DNA of 64,000 nucleotides from an uncultured Oscillibacter sp. (GCA_910584995.1 CAJUDW010000002.1:1-64000); one strand, 5' to 3'; counted from the stretch's first letter, positions 1 through 9,744 are shown. Notes: generated by a model not told the origin, from the sequence alone. A program made the numbers and translations.

Positions 1-1079
<1,079 letters not shown>

Positions 1080-1224
1080 ATATCTACTCCTTATATAAAA
1101 TTTGGAAGGCTTGTGTAGGAACCTGTATTATGGCGGGATGCCGGAAGGGCGAAGGATTTTGCCGCCCTGCAAGGGAAAAACCAGAAACACTGATGTATTT
1201 CAAAATTTTTAAGGGGCCAGGACG

Positions 1225-1239
1225 GCAAAAACCCGGCCA
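1225..1239 (-). promoter_or_regulatory. Possible secondary sigma-54 (-24/-12) promoter before the acyl-CoA dehydrogenase
   Basis: Read on the minus strand the bases are TGGCCGGGTTTTTGC. This keeps the GG and GC dinucleotides and the 15-base frame of TGGCAC-N5-TTGC but has CG in place of AC. It lies about 150 bases upstream of the dehydrogenase start in the only large gap of the operon. It is weaker than the site at 5357-5372 and could be chance. Confidence 0.35.
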
Positions 1240-1317
1240 GGCAGCGTTCAGCGCCTGTGAATACAGGTCTATGAGGGAACAGCCGGGGGCAGCGCTTTCC
1301 GCCCCCCAGGGACGGGC

Positions 1318-2793
1318 TTACTGAATACCCGCCACGTCCTTTGCCAGCTGCTTCTTGCCTTGGATATTGCCCTGGCGGGCAATCATGATCCGCTGGGCCT
1401 GGGGAGAGCCCGCGCCATGCATGGACTCGGTGCGGTAGCCCACGGCCGCCGCGCCCAGGCACATGTTCTCCAGGAACCGCATGACCCGCTGGCGATCCTC
1501 GGTGGAAACGCCCTCACGGGCAGCGAAGAACTTGTTGCAGATGTCGCCAATAGTCTCGCCGTTGCGGCCCACCACGGTATCGCTGCTGAAATCCTTCTGA
1601 GAGGGCATGGTAACCATCAGGCCGCCGGCAATGTCCTCGGCAAGGCGCACGATCTCATAGGGGAACCGGGTCACGTTCTGTTTGCAGACGTTGGCCAGGA
1701 GCAGGTCAATCTGATAGTTGCCCGCCTTGGTCTTGAAGCCCTGGCTGGAGCAGGCGATGCCGCAGCAGTACAGCGTCTCGTTCAGGTGGGTCATCTCAAT
1801 CAGCTTATCCTTCACCGCGCTGGCCTTCTCCACGCCGTTGTACTCGGCGGCAAGGGCGGCCGCGCCGATGACCACATCGCCTACGCCAACCTTGCAGCCG
1901 CCGTAACTCTGCCGGTGGTAGCCGGCGAAGCGCTCCACCATCATACCGGCAAACTCATACTCGCCGTTAAGGAAGATGTACTCATTGGGGATGAACACGT
2001 GATCCAGCACCACCAGGGCCTCCTGGCCGCCGAACTTGGCGTTGCCCACGTCGATGGAGGCATCCTCCTCCATTTTCCGGGTATCGCAGGACTGACGGCC
2101 ATAGATCATGTACATGCCCTCGGCGTCGGTGGGGCAGGCGAAGGAAACCGCCCAGTCCTTATCCGCCTCGCCCATGGAGATGGTGGGCATGAAGATGTGC
2201 CAGTGGCTGTTGATGGAGCCGGTCTGGTGGCACTTGGCGCCGCAGACCACAATGCCGTCAGCCCGGCGCTCCACAACATGGACGTACATGTCGGGATCCG
2301 CCTGATCGTGGGGGGCCTTGGAGCGGTCGCCCTTGGGATCGGTCATGGCGCCGTCCACGGTGAGGTCGTTGTCCTGGACAAAGGTCAGGAACTTCTTGAA
2401 GTTTTCGTGATAATGGGTGCCGTACTTCTCATCCACCTCGAAGGTGGTGGAGAACACGGCGTTGAAGCTGTCCATGCCCACGCAGCGCTGGAAGCAGGAG
2501 GCCGTCTTCTGGCCCAGCAGGCGCTGCATCTTCACCTTGTTCACCAGATCCTCGGTGGACTGGTGGAGGTGGGTGAAGCGGTTGATCTTGTGGCCCGTCA
2601 GGCTGGAGGTGACGGTCATCAGGCCCTCGTACTGGGGATCTTGGGCCAGGGCATAGGTCATGGCGACGCAGTTGATGCTGGGACGGATCATGGGATGATC
2701 CACCCAGTTGTCAATCTTCTCGCCGAACATGTACACGCGGGTGTTCAGTTTCCGCAGGCTTTCCACGTATTCCTGCGCGGTCATCAATGCCAT
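1318..2793 (-). CDS. abfD: 4-hydroxybutyryl-CoA dehydratase / vinylacetyl-CoA isomerase
   Basis: Radical-type [4Fe-4S]/FAD enzyme that dehydrates 4-hydroxybutyryl-CoA to crotonyl-CoA. The 491-residue protein matches the family length. The cluster ligands are visible as Cys100, Cys104, His293 and Cys300 (TASCFQRCVGMDSF; GYHRQSYGGC), each one position after the Cys99/Cys103/His292/Cys299 known for the Clostridium aminobutyricum enzyme, and Glu456 in TESMHGAG corresponds to the catalytic Glu455. The start ATG is preceded by AGGAGG. It lies between the CoA-transferase and the acyl-CoA dehydrogenase on the same strand, so it is very probably part of a 4-hydroxybutyrate (from GABA or succinate) to butyrate route. 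No 4-hydroxybutyrate dehydrogenase is in the window. Confidence 0.96.
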   Translation of the reverse strand: MALMTAQEYVESLRKLNTRVYMFGEKIDNWVDHPMIRPSINCVAMTYALAQDPQYEGLMTVTSSLTGHKINRFTHLHQSTEDLVNKVKMQRLLGQKTASCFQRCVGMDSFNAVFSTTFEVDEKYGTHYHENFKKFLTFVQDNDLTVDGAMTDPKGDRSKAPHDQADPDMYVHVVERRADGIVVCGAKCHQTGSINSHWHIFMPTISMGEADKDWAVSFACPTDAEGMYMIYGRQSCDTRKMEEDASIDVGNAKFGGQEALVVLDHVFIPNEYIFLNGEYEFAGMMVERFAGYHRQSYGGCKVGVGDVVIGAAALAAEYNGVEKASAVKDKLIEMTHLNETLYCCGIACSSQGFKTKAGNYQIDLLLANVCKQNVTRFPYEIVRLAEDIAGGLMVTMPSQKDFSSDTVVGRNGETIGDICNKFFAAREGVSTEDRQRVMRFLENMCLGAAAVGYRTESMHGAGSPQAQRIMIARQGNIQGKKQLAKDVAGIQ

Positions 2794-2901
2794 TTGTTTT
2801 TCCTCCTAAAATATTGGGGGTTTCGGGGACTTTTTAAATTGCAGCACCGGTTTTCAAGGCGCGGCGGTTTTGCATCCAGGGAAATGGGCTCCTCCCTGGG
2901 C

Positions 2902-4452
2902 TTACGCCAATCCCATCAGTTCATCCTTAAAGATGCGCTCGTCCATCAGCTTCAGATCCTCGGCAATCTTGGGCATAAACTCCATCTGATCCAGGACCTG
3001 GGTCTGGAGATCAATGCCGGGGGCGATTTCAATGAGGGTCACGCCCTCGGGACGCAGTTCGAATACAGCCCGCTCCGTGATGTACAGGACCGGCTGTTTC
3101 ACCTGCACGGCGTACTTACCGGAGAAGGTGATGTGCTCCACCTGCTGGACGAACTTCTTCTTGCCGCCCTCCTGGGTAATCACCAGCTTGCCGTCCACAC
3201 ATTCGGTCTTGAGGCCCTTGGCGGTGAAGGTGCCGCAGTAGACAACCTTCTTGGCATTTTGGGTGATGTCGATGAAGCCGCCCGCACCCGCCAGGCGGGT
3301 GCCGAACTTGGAAACGTTCAGATCTCCGTTGGGCGCGGTCTCCGCCAGGCCCAGGAACGCCACATCCAGGCCGCCGCCCTGATAGAAGTCAAACTGGACG
3401 TTATGGGGGATAATGGCCATGGAGTTGGCAGCTGCGCCGAACTGGGTGCCGCCCATGGGCACGCCGGCGATGGAGCCCGCCTCTACCGTCAGGGTCATCT
3501 TATCGGAGATGCCCTCCTCAGCAGCGACATTGGCAATTTTTTCCGGAGCACCGGTGCCAAGGTTCACGATAGCGTCCTGAGGCAGTTCCATAGCCGCCCG
3601 GCGGGCGATGATCTTCTTGGCGTCCAGGGGAATGGGGGGGATGGCGTCCACAGGGATGCGGAACTCGCCGGTGAGGCTCCCGTCATAGGGGGTGCCGAGG
3701 CACTGCATGTTGTCCTCTTCAGAGCCTACCACAACCGCGTCCACATAGATACCGGGAATTGCCACCAGTTTTGGGTCGAGATTGCCGCCCTCTACGATCT
3801 TTTCCACCTGGACAATGACCTTGCCGCCGGAGTTCTTGCAGGCCTGGGCCATGGCGGTGACATCGATGGGGCCGATCTCCCGGTGGACGGTGCAGTTGCC
3901 GTACACATCGGCGTAGCTGCCCCGGAGGAAGACCACGTTGATGGGGAAGGACTTGTACAGCAGCAGTTCCCGTCCCTCCAGTTCAATGACCTTCACCAGA
4001 TCCTCGGTGGTGTGGGAGTTCAGCTTGCCACCGCCGTTCCGGGGGTCGGCAAAGGTATAGAGGCCCACATGGGTGATGGTGCCCACCTTGTGGGCGGCGA
4101 TGTCCCGGTACATGTGGGAAATGACGCCCTGGGGCAGGTTATAAGCCTCAATCTTGTTGGCGAGGGCCAGATCACCCAGCTTGGGGGCCCGGTCCCAGTG
4201 GCCGCCGATGACCCGCTTCACCAGGCCCTCGTGGCCGTAGTGGTCGCCGCCGGTGCCGTCCCGATGGCCCTGGCCCGCGGCAAAGAACAGCGTCAGATCC
4301 CGGGGGCTGCCGGTTTCCAAAAAGCGCTTCTCCAACGCCTTGGAAAGGGCCTCGGGGCAGGCGCAGCTGACAAATCCGCCGGTGGCGATGGTGTCGCCGT
4401 CCTGTACCAGCAAAGCGGCTTCTTCCGCCGTGAGTACGCGAACTTTTTTCAT
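2902..4452 (-). CDS. Family I acyl-CoA:carboxylate CoA-transferase (propionate CoA-transferase type)
   Basis: Transfers CoA between short-chain acids, here probably loading 4-hydroxybutyrate from acetyl-CoA or butyryl-CoA. The 516-residue chain fuses the alpha and beta halves: an N-terminal half with GxGG-like turns (residues 20-30) and a C-terminal half with GTGAPEKIA (299-307). The thioester-forming glutamate is Glu324 in TVEAGSIAGVPMGG, the same number as the active-site Glu324 described for Clostridium propionicum propionate CoA-transferase. The gene lies 48 bases downstream of the crotonase gene and 108 bases before the dehydratase. The substrate is inferred from context; a plain acetate or propionate transferase is possible. 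Confidence 0.92.
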   Translation of the reverse strand: MKKVRVLTAEEAALLVQDGDTIATGGFVSCACPEALSKALEKRFLETGSPRDLTLFFAAGQGHRDGTGGDHYGHEGLVKRVIGGHWDRAPKLGDLALANKIEAYNLPQGVISHMYRDIAAHKVGTITHVGLYTFADPRNGGGKLNSHTTEDLVKVIELEGRELLLYKSFPINVVFLRGSYADVYGNCTVHREIGPIDVTAMAQACKNSGGKVIVQVEKIVEGGNLDPKLVAIPGIYVDAVVVGSEEDNMQCLGTPYDGSLTGEFRIPVDAIPPIPLDAKKIIARRAAMELPQDAIVNLGTGAPEKIANVAAEEGISDKMTLTVEAGSIAGVPMGGTQFGAAANSMAIIPHNVQFDFYQGGGLDVAFLGLAETAPNGDLNVSKFGTRLAGAGGFIDITQNAKKVVYCGTFTAKGLKTECVDGKLVITQEGGKKKFVQQVEHITFSGKYAVQVKQPVLYITERAVFELRPEGVTLIEIAPGIDLQTQVLDQMEFMPKIAEDLKLMDERIFKDELMGLA

Positions 4453-4500
4453 GCTTGCGTTTCCTCTTTTCTGTTGAAAATTGAAATGGAAAAGGCTGGA

Positions 4501-5277
4501 TTACTTGTTCTGGAAGTTGGCGGGCCGCTTCTCCAGGAAAGCGCCCATGCCCTCTTTCTGATCCTCGGTGGCAAAGCACATGGCAAAGAGCTCGTTCTCC
4601 AGGGCGATGCCGTCGTCGATATCCATCTGCATACCCCGGTCGATGCAGGCCTTGGAATACTTCACGGCGATGGGGGCGTTCTTGGTGAAGGACTTGGCCA
4701 TCTCCTTGGCGGCGTCCATCAGGGCCTCAGGGGCGTAAACGGCGTTCACCAGGCCGATTTCCTTGGCCTCGTCGGCCTTAATCATCTTGCCGGAGAAAAT
4801 CAGTTCCTTGGCTTTGGCGATGCCCACGCGGCGGGGCAGGCGCTGGGTGCCGGAGAAACCGGGGGTGATGCCCAGGCCCACTTCCGGCTGGCCGAACTTG
4901 GCCTTCTCGGAGGCTAGGATGATGTCGCAGGCCATGGCGATCTCGCAACCGCCGCCCAGGGCGAAGCCGTTAACTGCAGCGATGGTGGGGATCTCCAGCT
5001 TTTCAATGCGGCGCATGAGGGCGCTGCCCCGCTGGCCCCACTTGCGGCCCTGGGTCAGATCCAAGGGCTTCTGCTCGCCGATATCGGCGCCGGCCACGAA
5101 GGAACGGCCCTCGCCGGTGAGGATGAACGCGCCCAGATCCTTGTCCTTCTCCACCTCCCCAATCAGCTGCTCCAACTCGGAGATAACGGTGGAGTTCAGC
5201 GCATTCAGCGCCTCGGGACGGTTGATGGTGGCAATACCGATATTGCCTTCCTTCTCGTAACGGATGGTCTGATACAT
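4501..5277 (-). CDS. crt: Enoyl-CoA hydratase / 3-hydroxybutyryl-CoA dehydratase (crotonase)
   Basis: Crotonase-fold enzyme that hydrates crotonyl-CoA or dehydrates 3-hydroxybutyryl-CoA. The protein has the usual length of 258 residues. The oxyanion-hole segments RSFVAGADI and NGFALGGGCE are present, and the two catalytic glutamates are Glu112 (GGCEIAMACD) and Glu132 (GQPEVGLGITPGFSGTQRL). It is the first gene of the leftward operon, with a sigma-54-type promoter about 80 bases upstream. In this operon it is not required for the 4-hydroxybutyrate branch, which enters at crotonyl-CoA, so it may link the operon to the acetyl-CoA branch. Confidence 0.93.
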   Translation of the reverse strand: MYQTIRYEKEGNIGIATINRPEALNALNSTVISELEQLIGEVEKDKDLGAFILTGEGRSFVAGADIGEQKPLDLTQGRKWGQRGSALMRRIEKLEIPTIAAVNGFALGGGCEIAMACDIILASEKAKFGQPEVGLGITPGFSGTQRLPRRVGIAKAKELIFSGKMIKADEAKEIGLVNAVYAPEALMDAAKEMAKSFTKNAPIAVKYSKACIDRGMQMDIDDGIALENELFAMCFATEDQKEGMGAFLEKRPANFQNK

Positions 5278-5356
5278 AACGATGTTCCTCCCTATTTAAA
5301 ATAGAAACGCTGGGCGGGTTCCGATCTGCCCGCTCTTTCGCTGTCTTGATATATGA

Positions 5357-5372
5357 GCAAAATTTGTGCCAA
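5357..5372 (-). promoter_or_regulatory. Sigma-54 (-24/-12) promoter of the crotonase operon
   Basis: The minus strand reads TTGGCACAAATTTTGC, a full match to TGGCAC-N5-TTGC. It sits about 80 bases before the crotonase start. The neighbouring divergent genes encode a sigma-54 activator and sigma-54 itself, which makes a chance match unlikely. Transcription would begin near 5345. Confidence 0.85.
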
Positions 5373-5483
5373 CTTTTCGCCGCCGCCTCCCCAGGAATAG
5401 GCAGCAGATTTTCACTATTTTGTACAGTTTTATCCCGTATCTTTTGCGCGATTTATACAAGGGCTTTCCATGCGCTGGATGTT

Positions 5484-5501
5484 CTATTCAAAAATGAATA
5501 G
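5484..5501. promoter_or_regulatory. Palindromic regulator site 1 (CTATTCA-N4-TGAATAG)
   Basis: Perfect 7-base inverted repeat CTATTCA/TGAATAG around AAAA. It lies about 145 bases upstream of the expected sigma-54 start point, a normal distance for an enhancer. The most likely ligand is the adjacent Fis-type activator; this is inference. Confidence 0.6.
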
Positions 5502-5613
5502 GCGTGCAGAGAACAGCTTGTTCCTCAGTGCGGAAGCTTCTTTGTGCGGGTCAGATAATTCCCGGCGGAATTTCTGTCAATTCCGCCTGAATTTTTTCGT
5601 GCATCCCCTCTTT

Positions 5614-5652
5614 CTATTCACAAATGAATATGCTATACTCATAAGTGAATAG
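5614..5652. promoter_or_regulatory. Palindromic regulator sites 2 and 3 over the regulator promoter
   Basis: Site 2 (5614-5631) is CTATTCA-CAAA-TGAATAT and site 3 (5635-5652) is ATACTCA-TAAG-TGAATAG, related to site 1 with one and two arm mismatches. Their centres are 21 bases apart, two DNA turns. They overlap a possible extended -10 (TGCTATACT, 5631-5639) reading toward the regulator gene, so they could serve both as remote enhancers for the leftward operon and as autoregulatory operators. Confidence 0.5.
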
Positions 5653-5694
5653 AATGCCGCTCAGAATCCAATCGGCAGCGGGGAGGGATGAATT

Positions 5695-7125
5695 TTGTCG
5701 GAATCCACAAGTTTCTCCGGCCTTTTTGGCGAAGACATCAATTTGAAAGGCCTTTTTGACATCATCAACCCGGAGAATAACCTGGTTTTGGCAGACGACA
5801 TGATGCTCTCTGACGCCAAGGGCACTATCCTGCGGGTCAGCGAGACCTACGAGAAGAACTTCGGCTTTGCCCACAATTCCATTGTGGGCAAGTCCGCTTT
5901 CGACCTGGAGGCGGACGGCACCTTCGTACCCTGTGTCACAGCGGAGGTCATCCGCCAGCGGCGGAAGGTCACCGCTACCCAGACCATCAACCAGTCCTAC
6001 AAAAATGTGATGACTGTAGGCATCCCCCTCTTTGACAACGACGGGGAACTGAAATACGCCGTTTGCTTCAACACCGTCTCCATGGAGCAGATCAACGTCA
6101 TCCAGCGGAACTACCGCCATTTGCAGGATTCCCTGCAGCAATACTCCCAGGAAATTGCGGAACTGCGGACCCGGGCTACCTCTACCAGCCTGATTTTCAA
6201 AAGCGCCTCCATGCAGCGGCTCTGGACCCTCATGCAGAATACCGCCAACACCAAGGCCAACATCCTCATCACCGGGGAGACCGGCGTGGGCAAAAGCGCC
6301 GTAGCCAAAGCCATCCACGCCATGAGCAACCGGGTGGGCGGGCCCTTTATCGAGGTCAACTGCGCCGTCCTCCACGAAAACCTGATTGAATCGGAACTGT
6401 TCGGCTATGAAAAGGGCGCTTTCACCGGCGCGTCCTCTGCGGGAAAGATCGGCAAAATCGAACTTGCCAACCACGGCACCCTGTTCCTGGATGAGATCGG
6501 TGAACTGCCTCCCCATATCCAGTCCAAACTTTTGCAGCTGATCCAGGAGAAAACCATTGAGCGCCTCTCCGGCACCCGGAAAATTGAATTGGATTTCCGC
6601 CTGATTGTGGCCACCAACCGCAACCTGGAGGATGAGGTACGGCGAGGCCTTTTCCGCTCCGACCTCTTCTACCGCCTGAATGTCATCCGCATCCACATCC
6701 CGCCTCTCCGCCAGCGGCGGGAGGATATCCCGCCCCTGGCCCACCAGTTCCTGGCCCGGTTCTGCGGGGAATACGGAAAAACCGTCACCTTCAGCCCCCG
6801 GTTCCTGGGTTTTCTGGAGCAGTATGACTGGCCCGGCAATGTCCGCCAGCTGGAAAACCTGGTGGAGCGGATGGTGATTACTGTCCAGGATCCCATCATC
6901 GATCTGCCCAACCTGCCGGGCGAGTACGCCGGGGAAGTGGTTCCGGCGGCGAGCCTCCAGGGAGGCACCCTGGCAGAACTGATGGACGCCTATGAGGGAC
7001 AGATTATCCGCGCCGCCTACCAGCGGCAGGGCACCACCGTGGCGGTGGCGAAGGAACTGGGCATCTCCCAGGCCACCGCCGCCCGGAAAATCGCCAAATA
7101 TGTCCCGCGGGAGACTGCCCCATGA
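5695..7125 (+). CDS. Sigma-54-dependent transcriptional activator (PAS, AAA+, Fis-type HTH)
   Basis: Enhancer-binding protein that remodels the sigma-54 holoenzyme using ATP. Order of parts in 476 residues: PAS-like sensor (about 28-130), coiled linker (135-160), AAA+ domain with Walker A GETGVGKS (194-201), the sigma-54 contact loop GAFTGA (241-246) and Walker B GTLFLDEIG (261-269), then a C-terminal Fis-type helix-turn-helix ending AVAKELGISQATAARKIAKY. TTG at 5695 is taken as start because GGGAGGG lies just upstream and an in-frame stop precedes it. Its stop overlaps the rpoN start by four bases. The PAS domain may sense an acyl-CoA, acid or redox signal; the ligand is unknown. Confidence 0.92.
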   Translation: MSESTSFSGLFGEDINLKGLFDIINPENNLVLADDMMLSDAKGTILRVSETYEKNFGFAHNSIVGKSAFDLEADGTFVPCVTAEVIRQRRKVTATQTINQSYKNVMTVGIPLFDNDGELKYAVCFNTVSMEQINVIQRNYRHLQDSLQQYSQEIAELRTRATSTSLIFKSASMQRLWTLMQNTANTKANILITGETGVGKSAVAKAIHAMSNRVGGPFIEVNCAVLHENLIESELFGYEKGAFTGASSAGKIGKIELANHGTLFLDEIGELPPHIQSKLLQLIQEKTIERLSGTRKIELDFRLIVATNRNLEDEVRRGLFRSDLFYRLNVIRIHIPPLRQRREDIPPLAHQFLARFCGEYGKTVTFSPRFLGFLEQYDWPGNVRQLENLVERMVITVQDPIIDLPNLPGEYAGEVVPAASLQGGTLAELMDAYEGQIIRAAYQRQGTTVAVAKELGISQATAARKIAKYVPRETAP

Positions 7126-8471
7126 GTTTGATTGCGCTGAAAACGGAACTGCGGCAGCAGCTGAAGCTGACCCCCCAGCTGATGCAGTCTATGGAAGTCC
7201 TGCAAATGAACTCCCAGGAACTGTTGGAATACCTGGGGCGGCTGACCGAGGAGAACCCCCTTCTGGAGCGGGAAGACGTCCCGGATCTCCGGGACGCCTA
7301 TCAGGAACTGCGGCAGAAGGCCGTCTGGATTGACGCCGGCATCCCCGGCGCGTCCTTCTCCCACGAGGGGGCGCTTCCGGAGCGGGGGGCTGTGGATCGG
7401 GAAACAGAGAGCCTGGCCGCCTTCCTCCGGGACCAGCTGGAGCGCAAACGCCTCCCCAAGCCCCTCCTGGCTTTGGGGAACTACCTGGCGGAACTGGTGG
7501 ATGAGGACGGTTATCTGGCGGAGGAAGATCTGGAGGGACTTTCGGAACTGAACATCCCCCAGCCGCTGATTGACGAAGCCCTGGCCATGCTTCAGGGGCT
7601 GGAGCCGGCGGGGGTGGGGGCCAGGAGCCTCCCCGAATGCCTGCTTCTGCAATTGGACCGCCGCGGGAATCGCGATCCCGGTCTTCGGGAGATTGTCCGG
7701 CAATTCCTGCCAGATATTGGGAAAAAGCACTACGGCCCCATTGCCAATACCCTGGGGCTTTCTCTGGAAGAAGTGCAGGCGGCGGCAGAAACCATTGCGG
7801 ATCTGGATCCCCGTCCCGGGCAGGCCTTCCAGCCTGCGGAGCAGGCGCTGTATGTCCGGCCTGACGTGTTTGTAGTGGTGGAGGACGGGAAGCCGGAGAT
7901 CGTTTTAAATGAATATTACCTTCCGAAAATCACCGTCAGCGATTACTATCTCCGCCTGCTGGGCTCAACAGACGAGGAGGAAACCAGGACATACCTCCGT
8001 CAGAAGATGCGGCAGGCCCAGTGGCTTTTGGACAGCCTGTCCCGCCGGGGGAGCACCCTCCGCCGATGCGCGGAGGCGGTTTTGGAGGCCCAGCTGCCCT
8101 TTTTTCAGGGCCGCACCGGGGAACTGGCCCCTATGAACCTCCGCTCCCTGGCGAGCGCCCTGGAACTGCACCCCTCCACCGTCTCCCGGGCGGTACGGGG
8201 GAAATACCTCCAGTGCCGCCAGGGGACATATCCCCTCCGGTACTTTTTCAATCGGGCGGTGGGCCCCGGCGGACACTCCCGGCAGGCAGTGAAGCAGCGG
8301 ATCCTGGAATTGGTGGCGGCAGAAGATCCCCGGCGGCCTCTCAGCGATCAAAGGCTCTGCGCCCTGCTGGCGGAGGAGGGCGTGCAGGCCGCCCGCCGGA
8401 CGGTAGCAAAATACCGGATGGAACTGGGTATCGGCTCCTCCGCCGCCCGGAAGCGGTTGAAACGCGGATAA
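7122..8471 (+). CDS. rpoN: RNA polymerase sigma-54 factor
   Basis: Alternative sigma factor for -24/-12 promoters. Region I is recognisable at the N-terminus (LRQQLKLTPQLMQSMEVLQMNSQELLEYL), followed by the core-binding domain and the C-terminal DNA-binding domain. The diagnostic RpoN box is ARRTVAKYR at residues 424-432 of 449, so the gene is complete. ATGA overlap with the upstream activator gene implies translational coupling. Such direct pairing of sigma-54 with one activator beside a target promoter suggests a dedicated circuit, although this may also be the only sigma-54 of the cell. Confidence 0.95.
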   Translation: MSLIALKTELRQQLKLTPQLMQSMEVLQMNSQELLEYLGRLTEENPLLEREDVPDLRDAYQELRQKAVWIDAGIPGASFSHEGALPERGAVDRETESLAAFLRDQLERKRLPKPLLALGNYLAELVDEDGYLAEEDLEGLSELNIPQPLIDEALAMLQGLEPAGVGARSLPECLLLQLDRRGNRDPGLREIVRQFLPDIGKKHYGPIANTLGLSLEEVQAAAETIADLDPRPGQAFQPAEQALYVRPDVFVVVEDGKPEIVLNEYYLPKITVSDYYLRLLGSTDEEETRTYLRQKMRQAQWLLDSLSRRGSTLRRCAEAVLEAQLPFFQGRTGELAPMNLRSLASALELHPSTVSRAVRGKYLQCRQGTYPLRYFFNRAVGPGGHSRQAVKQRILELVAAEDPRRPLSDQRLCALLAEEGVQAARRTVAKYRMELGIGSSAARKRLKRG

Positions 8472-8742
8472 AAGAGCGTATGCGGAAATTCCTGCATACG
8501 CTCCAAACTGTCAAAAAAACCCTCCGCAGGAGTTTCGCCGCCGGGGCGGCGAAATCCGTTTGAATCGTTTTTCCCGTGGCGTGTACGCGGGAAAAACACT
8601 TTGCGGGACGCGAGCGTCGAATTGTCCGCTGAAAGCGGACAACCGAGGCGCAGAGCGTACCGAAACCTGTTCAAAAAAGTGGCACGGCCACTTTTTTGAC
8701 ATGCAGAAGCGTATGCGGAAATTTCCGCATACGCTTCTGCCG
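8472..8742. repeat. Hairpin-rich convergent spacer bounded by two related palindromes
   Basis: No gene is seen. The spacer begins with an inverted repeat at 8474-8503 (10-base arms GAGCGTATGC/GCATACGCTC) and ends with a perfect 38-base palindrome at 8703-8740; both share the core GCGTATGCGGAAAT. Between them are hairpins at 8533-8554, 8567-8597, 8607-8618, 8622-8642 and 8671-8699, the last ending in TTTTTTGA. It lies between the convergent rpoN and carbamate kinase genes, so part of it must work as terminators, but the number and the matching ends suggest a REP/MITE-like element or a structured transcript. Confidence 0.6.
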
Positions 8743-9687
8743 TTATGAAAAGGTGACGATCGTGCCGGTTTTCCCGTCCAGGGCATCCAAGGCGTGATCC
8801 AGGCTGGTGATAATTGCCTTTTTGCTGGGGTTGTGCCGGACGAACCGCATGGCGGCCTCCACCTTCGGCAGCATACTGCCCACGCCAAAGTGGCCCTCCC
8901 GGACAAACCGGGCGGCCTCCGCCAGGCTCAGGCGGCTCAAGTCCCGCTGGTCTGGCTGCCCGAACCGGATGGCCACCTTCTCCACCTCCGTCAGGATCAT
9001 CAGCGCATCGGCATCCACTTCCTCCGCCAGAAGTTCTGCGGCAAAGTCCTTATCAATTACCGCCGCCACCCCTTCCAGGGTGCCGTCCATATTCTCCACC
9101 ACCGGGATGCCCCCGCCGCCGCATGCCACCACAATGGCGTGATCCCACAGCAGCCGGATGGCCCCAATCTCCACGATTTTCTTGGGCAGCGGGGAGGGTA
9201 CCACCCGCCGCCAGCCCCGGCCTGCATCGTCCCGCATGGTGTAGCCCTTCTCCTGCTCCAGGGCCTTGGCCTCCGCCTCGCTGTAGAAAGCGCCGATGGG
9301 CTTGGTGGGGTTCCGGAAGGCGGGGTCGTTTTTATCCACAATCACCTGGGTGGCCAGGGTGACCACCGGGTAGTTCCGGTTCCGCCTGCTGAGGGCATAT
9401 TTCAGCGCCTGCTGGATGTGATAGCCGATATACCCCTGGCTCATGGCCCCGCACACGTCGAAGGGCATGGGGGGCACTACATCCTTGGCGGTCTCGCTGG
9501 CTAGGACGATGCGGCCCACCTGGGGGCCGTTCCCGTGAACCACCGCCATTTCGTAGCCCCGGCGGCTGATCTCCGCAATGTGCTCGCAGGTACGCTTGAC
9601 CACCTCCAGCTGCCCCTCCGCTGTGGCCCCGCTCTCCTTGGACTGCAAGGCGTTGCCCCCCAGGGCGATGACAATTCTCTCCGGCAT
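8743..9687 (-). CDS. arcC: Carbamate kinase
   Basis: Interconverts carbamoyl phosphate plus ADP and ATP plus carbamate. The 314-residue protein starts ALGGNALQ, contains VVHGNGPQVG, VACGGGGIPV and the ATP-site segment AVIDKDFAAELLAEEVDAD, and ends with GSMLPKVEAAMRFV, all typical of the family. ATG at 9687 is chosen over an upstream in-frame ATG at 9708 because AAAGGAAG stands eight bases before it. The gene follows the BlaI/M56 unit by 57 bases with no clear terminator between, so it may be its last gene. No arginine deiminase or ornithine transcarbamylase is nearby. Confidence 0.94.
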   Translation of the reverse strand: MPERIVIALGGNALQSKESGATAEGQLEVVKRTCEHIAEISRRGYEMAVVHGNGPQVGRIVLASETAKDVVPPMPFDVCGAMSQGYIGYHIQQALKYALSRRNRNYPVVTLATQVIVDKNDPAFRNPTKPIGAFYSEAEAKALEQEKGYTMRDDAGRGWRRVVPSPLPKKIVEIGAIRLLWDHAIVVACGGGGIPVVENMDGTLEGVAAVIDKDFAAELLAEEVDADALMILTEVEKVAIRFGQPDQRDLSRLSLAEAARFVREGHFGVGSMLPKVEAAMRFVRHNPSKKAIITSLDHALDALDGKTGTIVTFS

Positions 9688-9744
9688 TGATGCAACTTCC
9701 TTTCCCATGGATATTTGAAAGGAGTTTGCGCCGTTTGAGAAAAA

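Noticed and set aside
1360..4917. 1185-codon open frame on the plus strand
   Set aside because: It runs antisense to three well-identified genes; its Gly/His/Leu/Ala-rich translation is typical of the complement of GC-rich coding DNA.
9332..9340. TTATCCACA, a perfect DnaA box
   Set aside because: Single copy inside the carbamate kinase coding region with no AT-rich unwinding element; chance.
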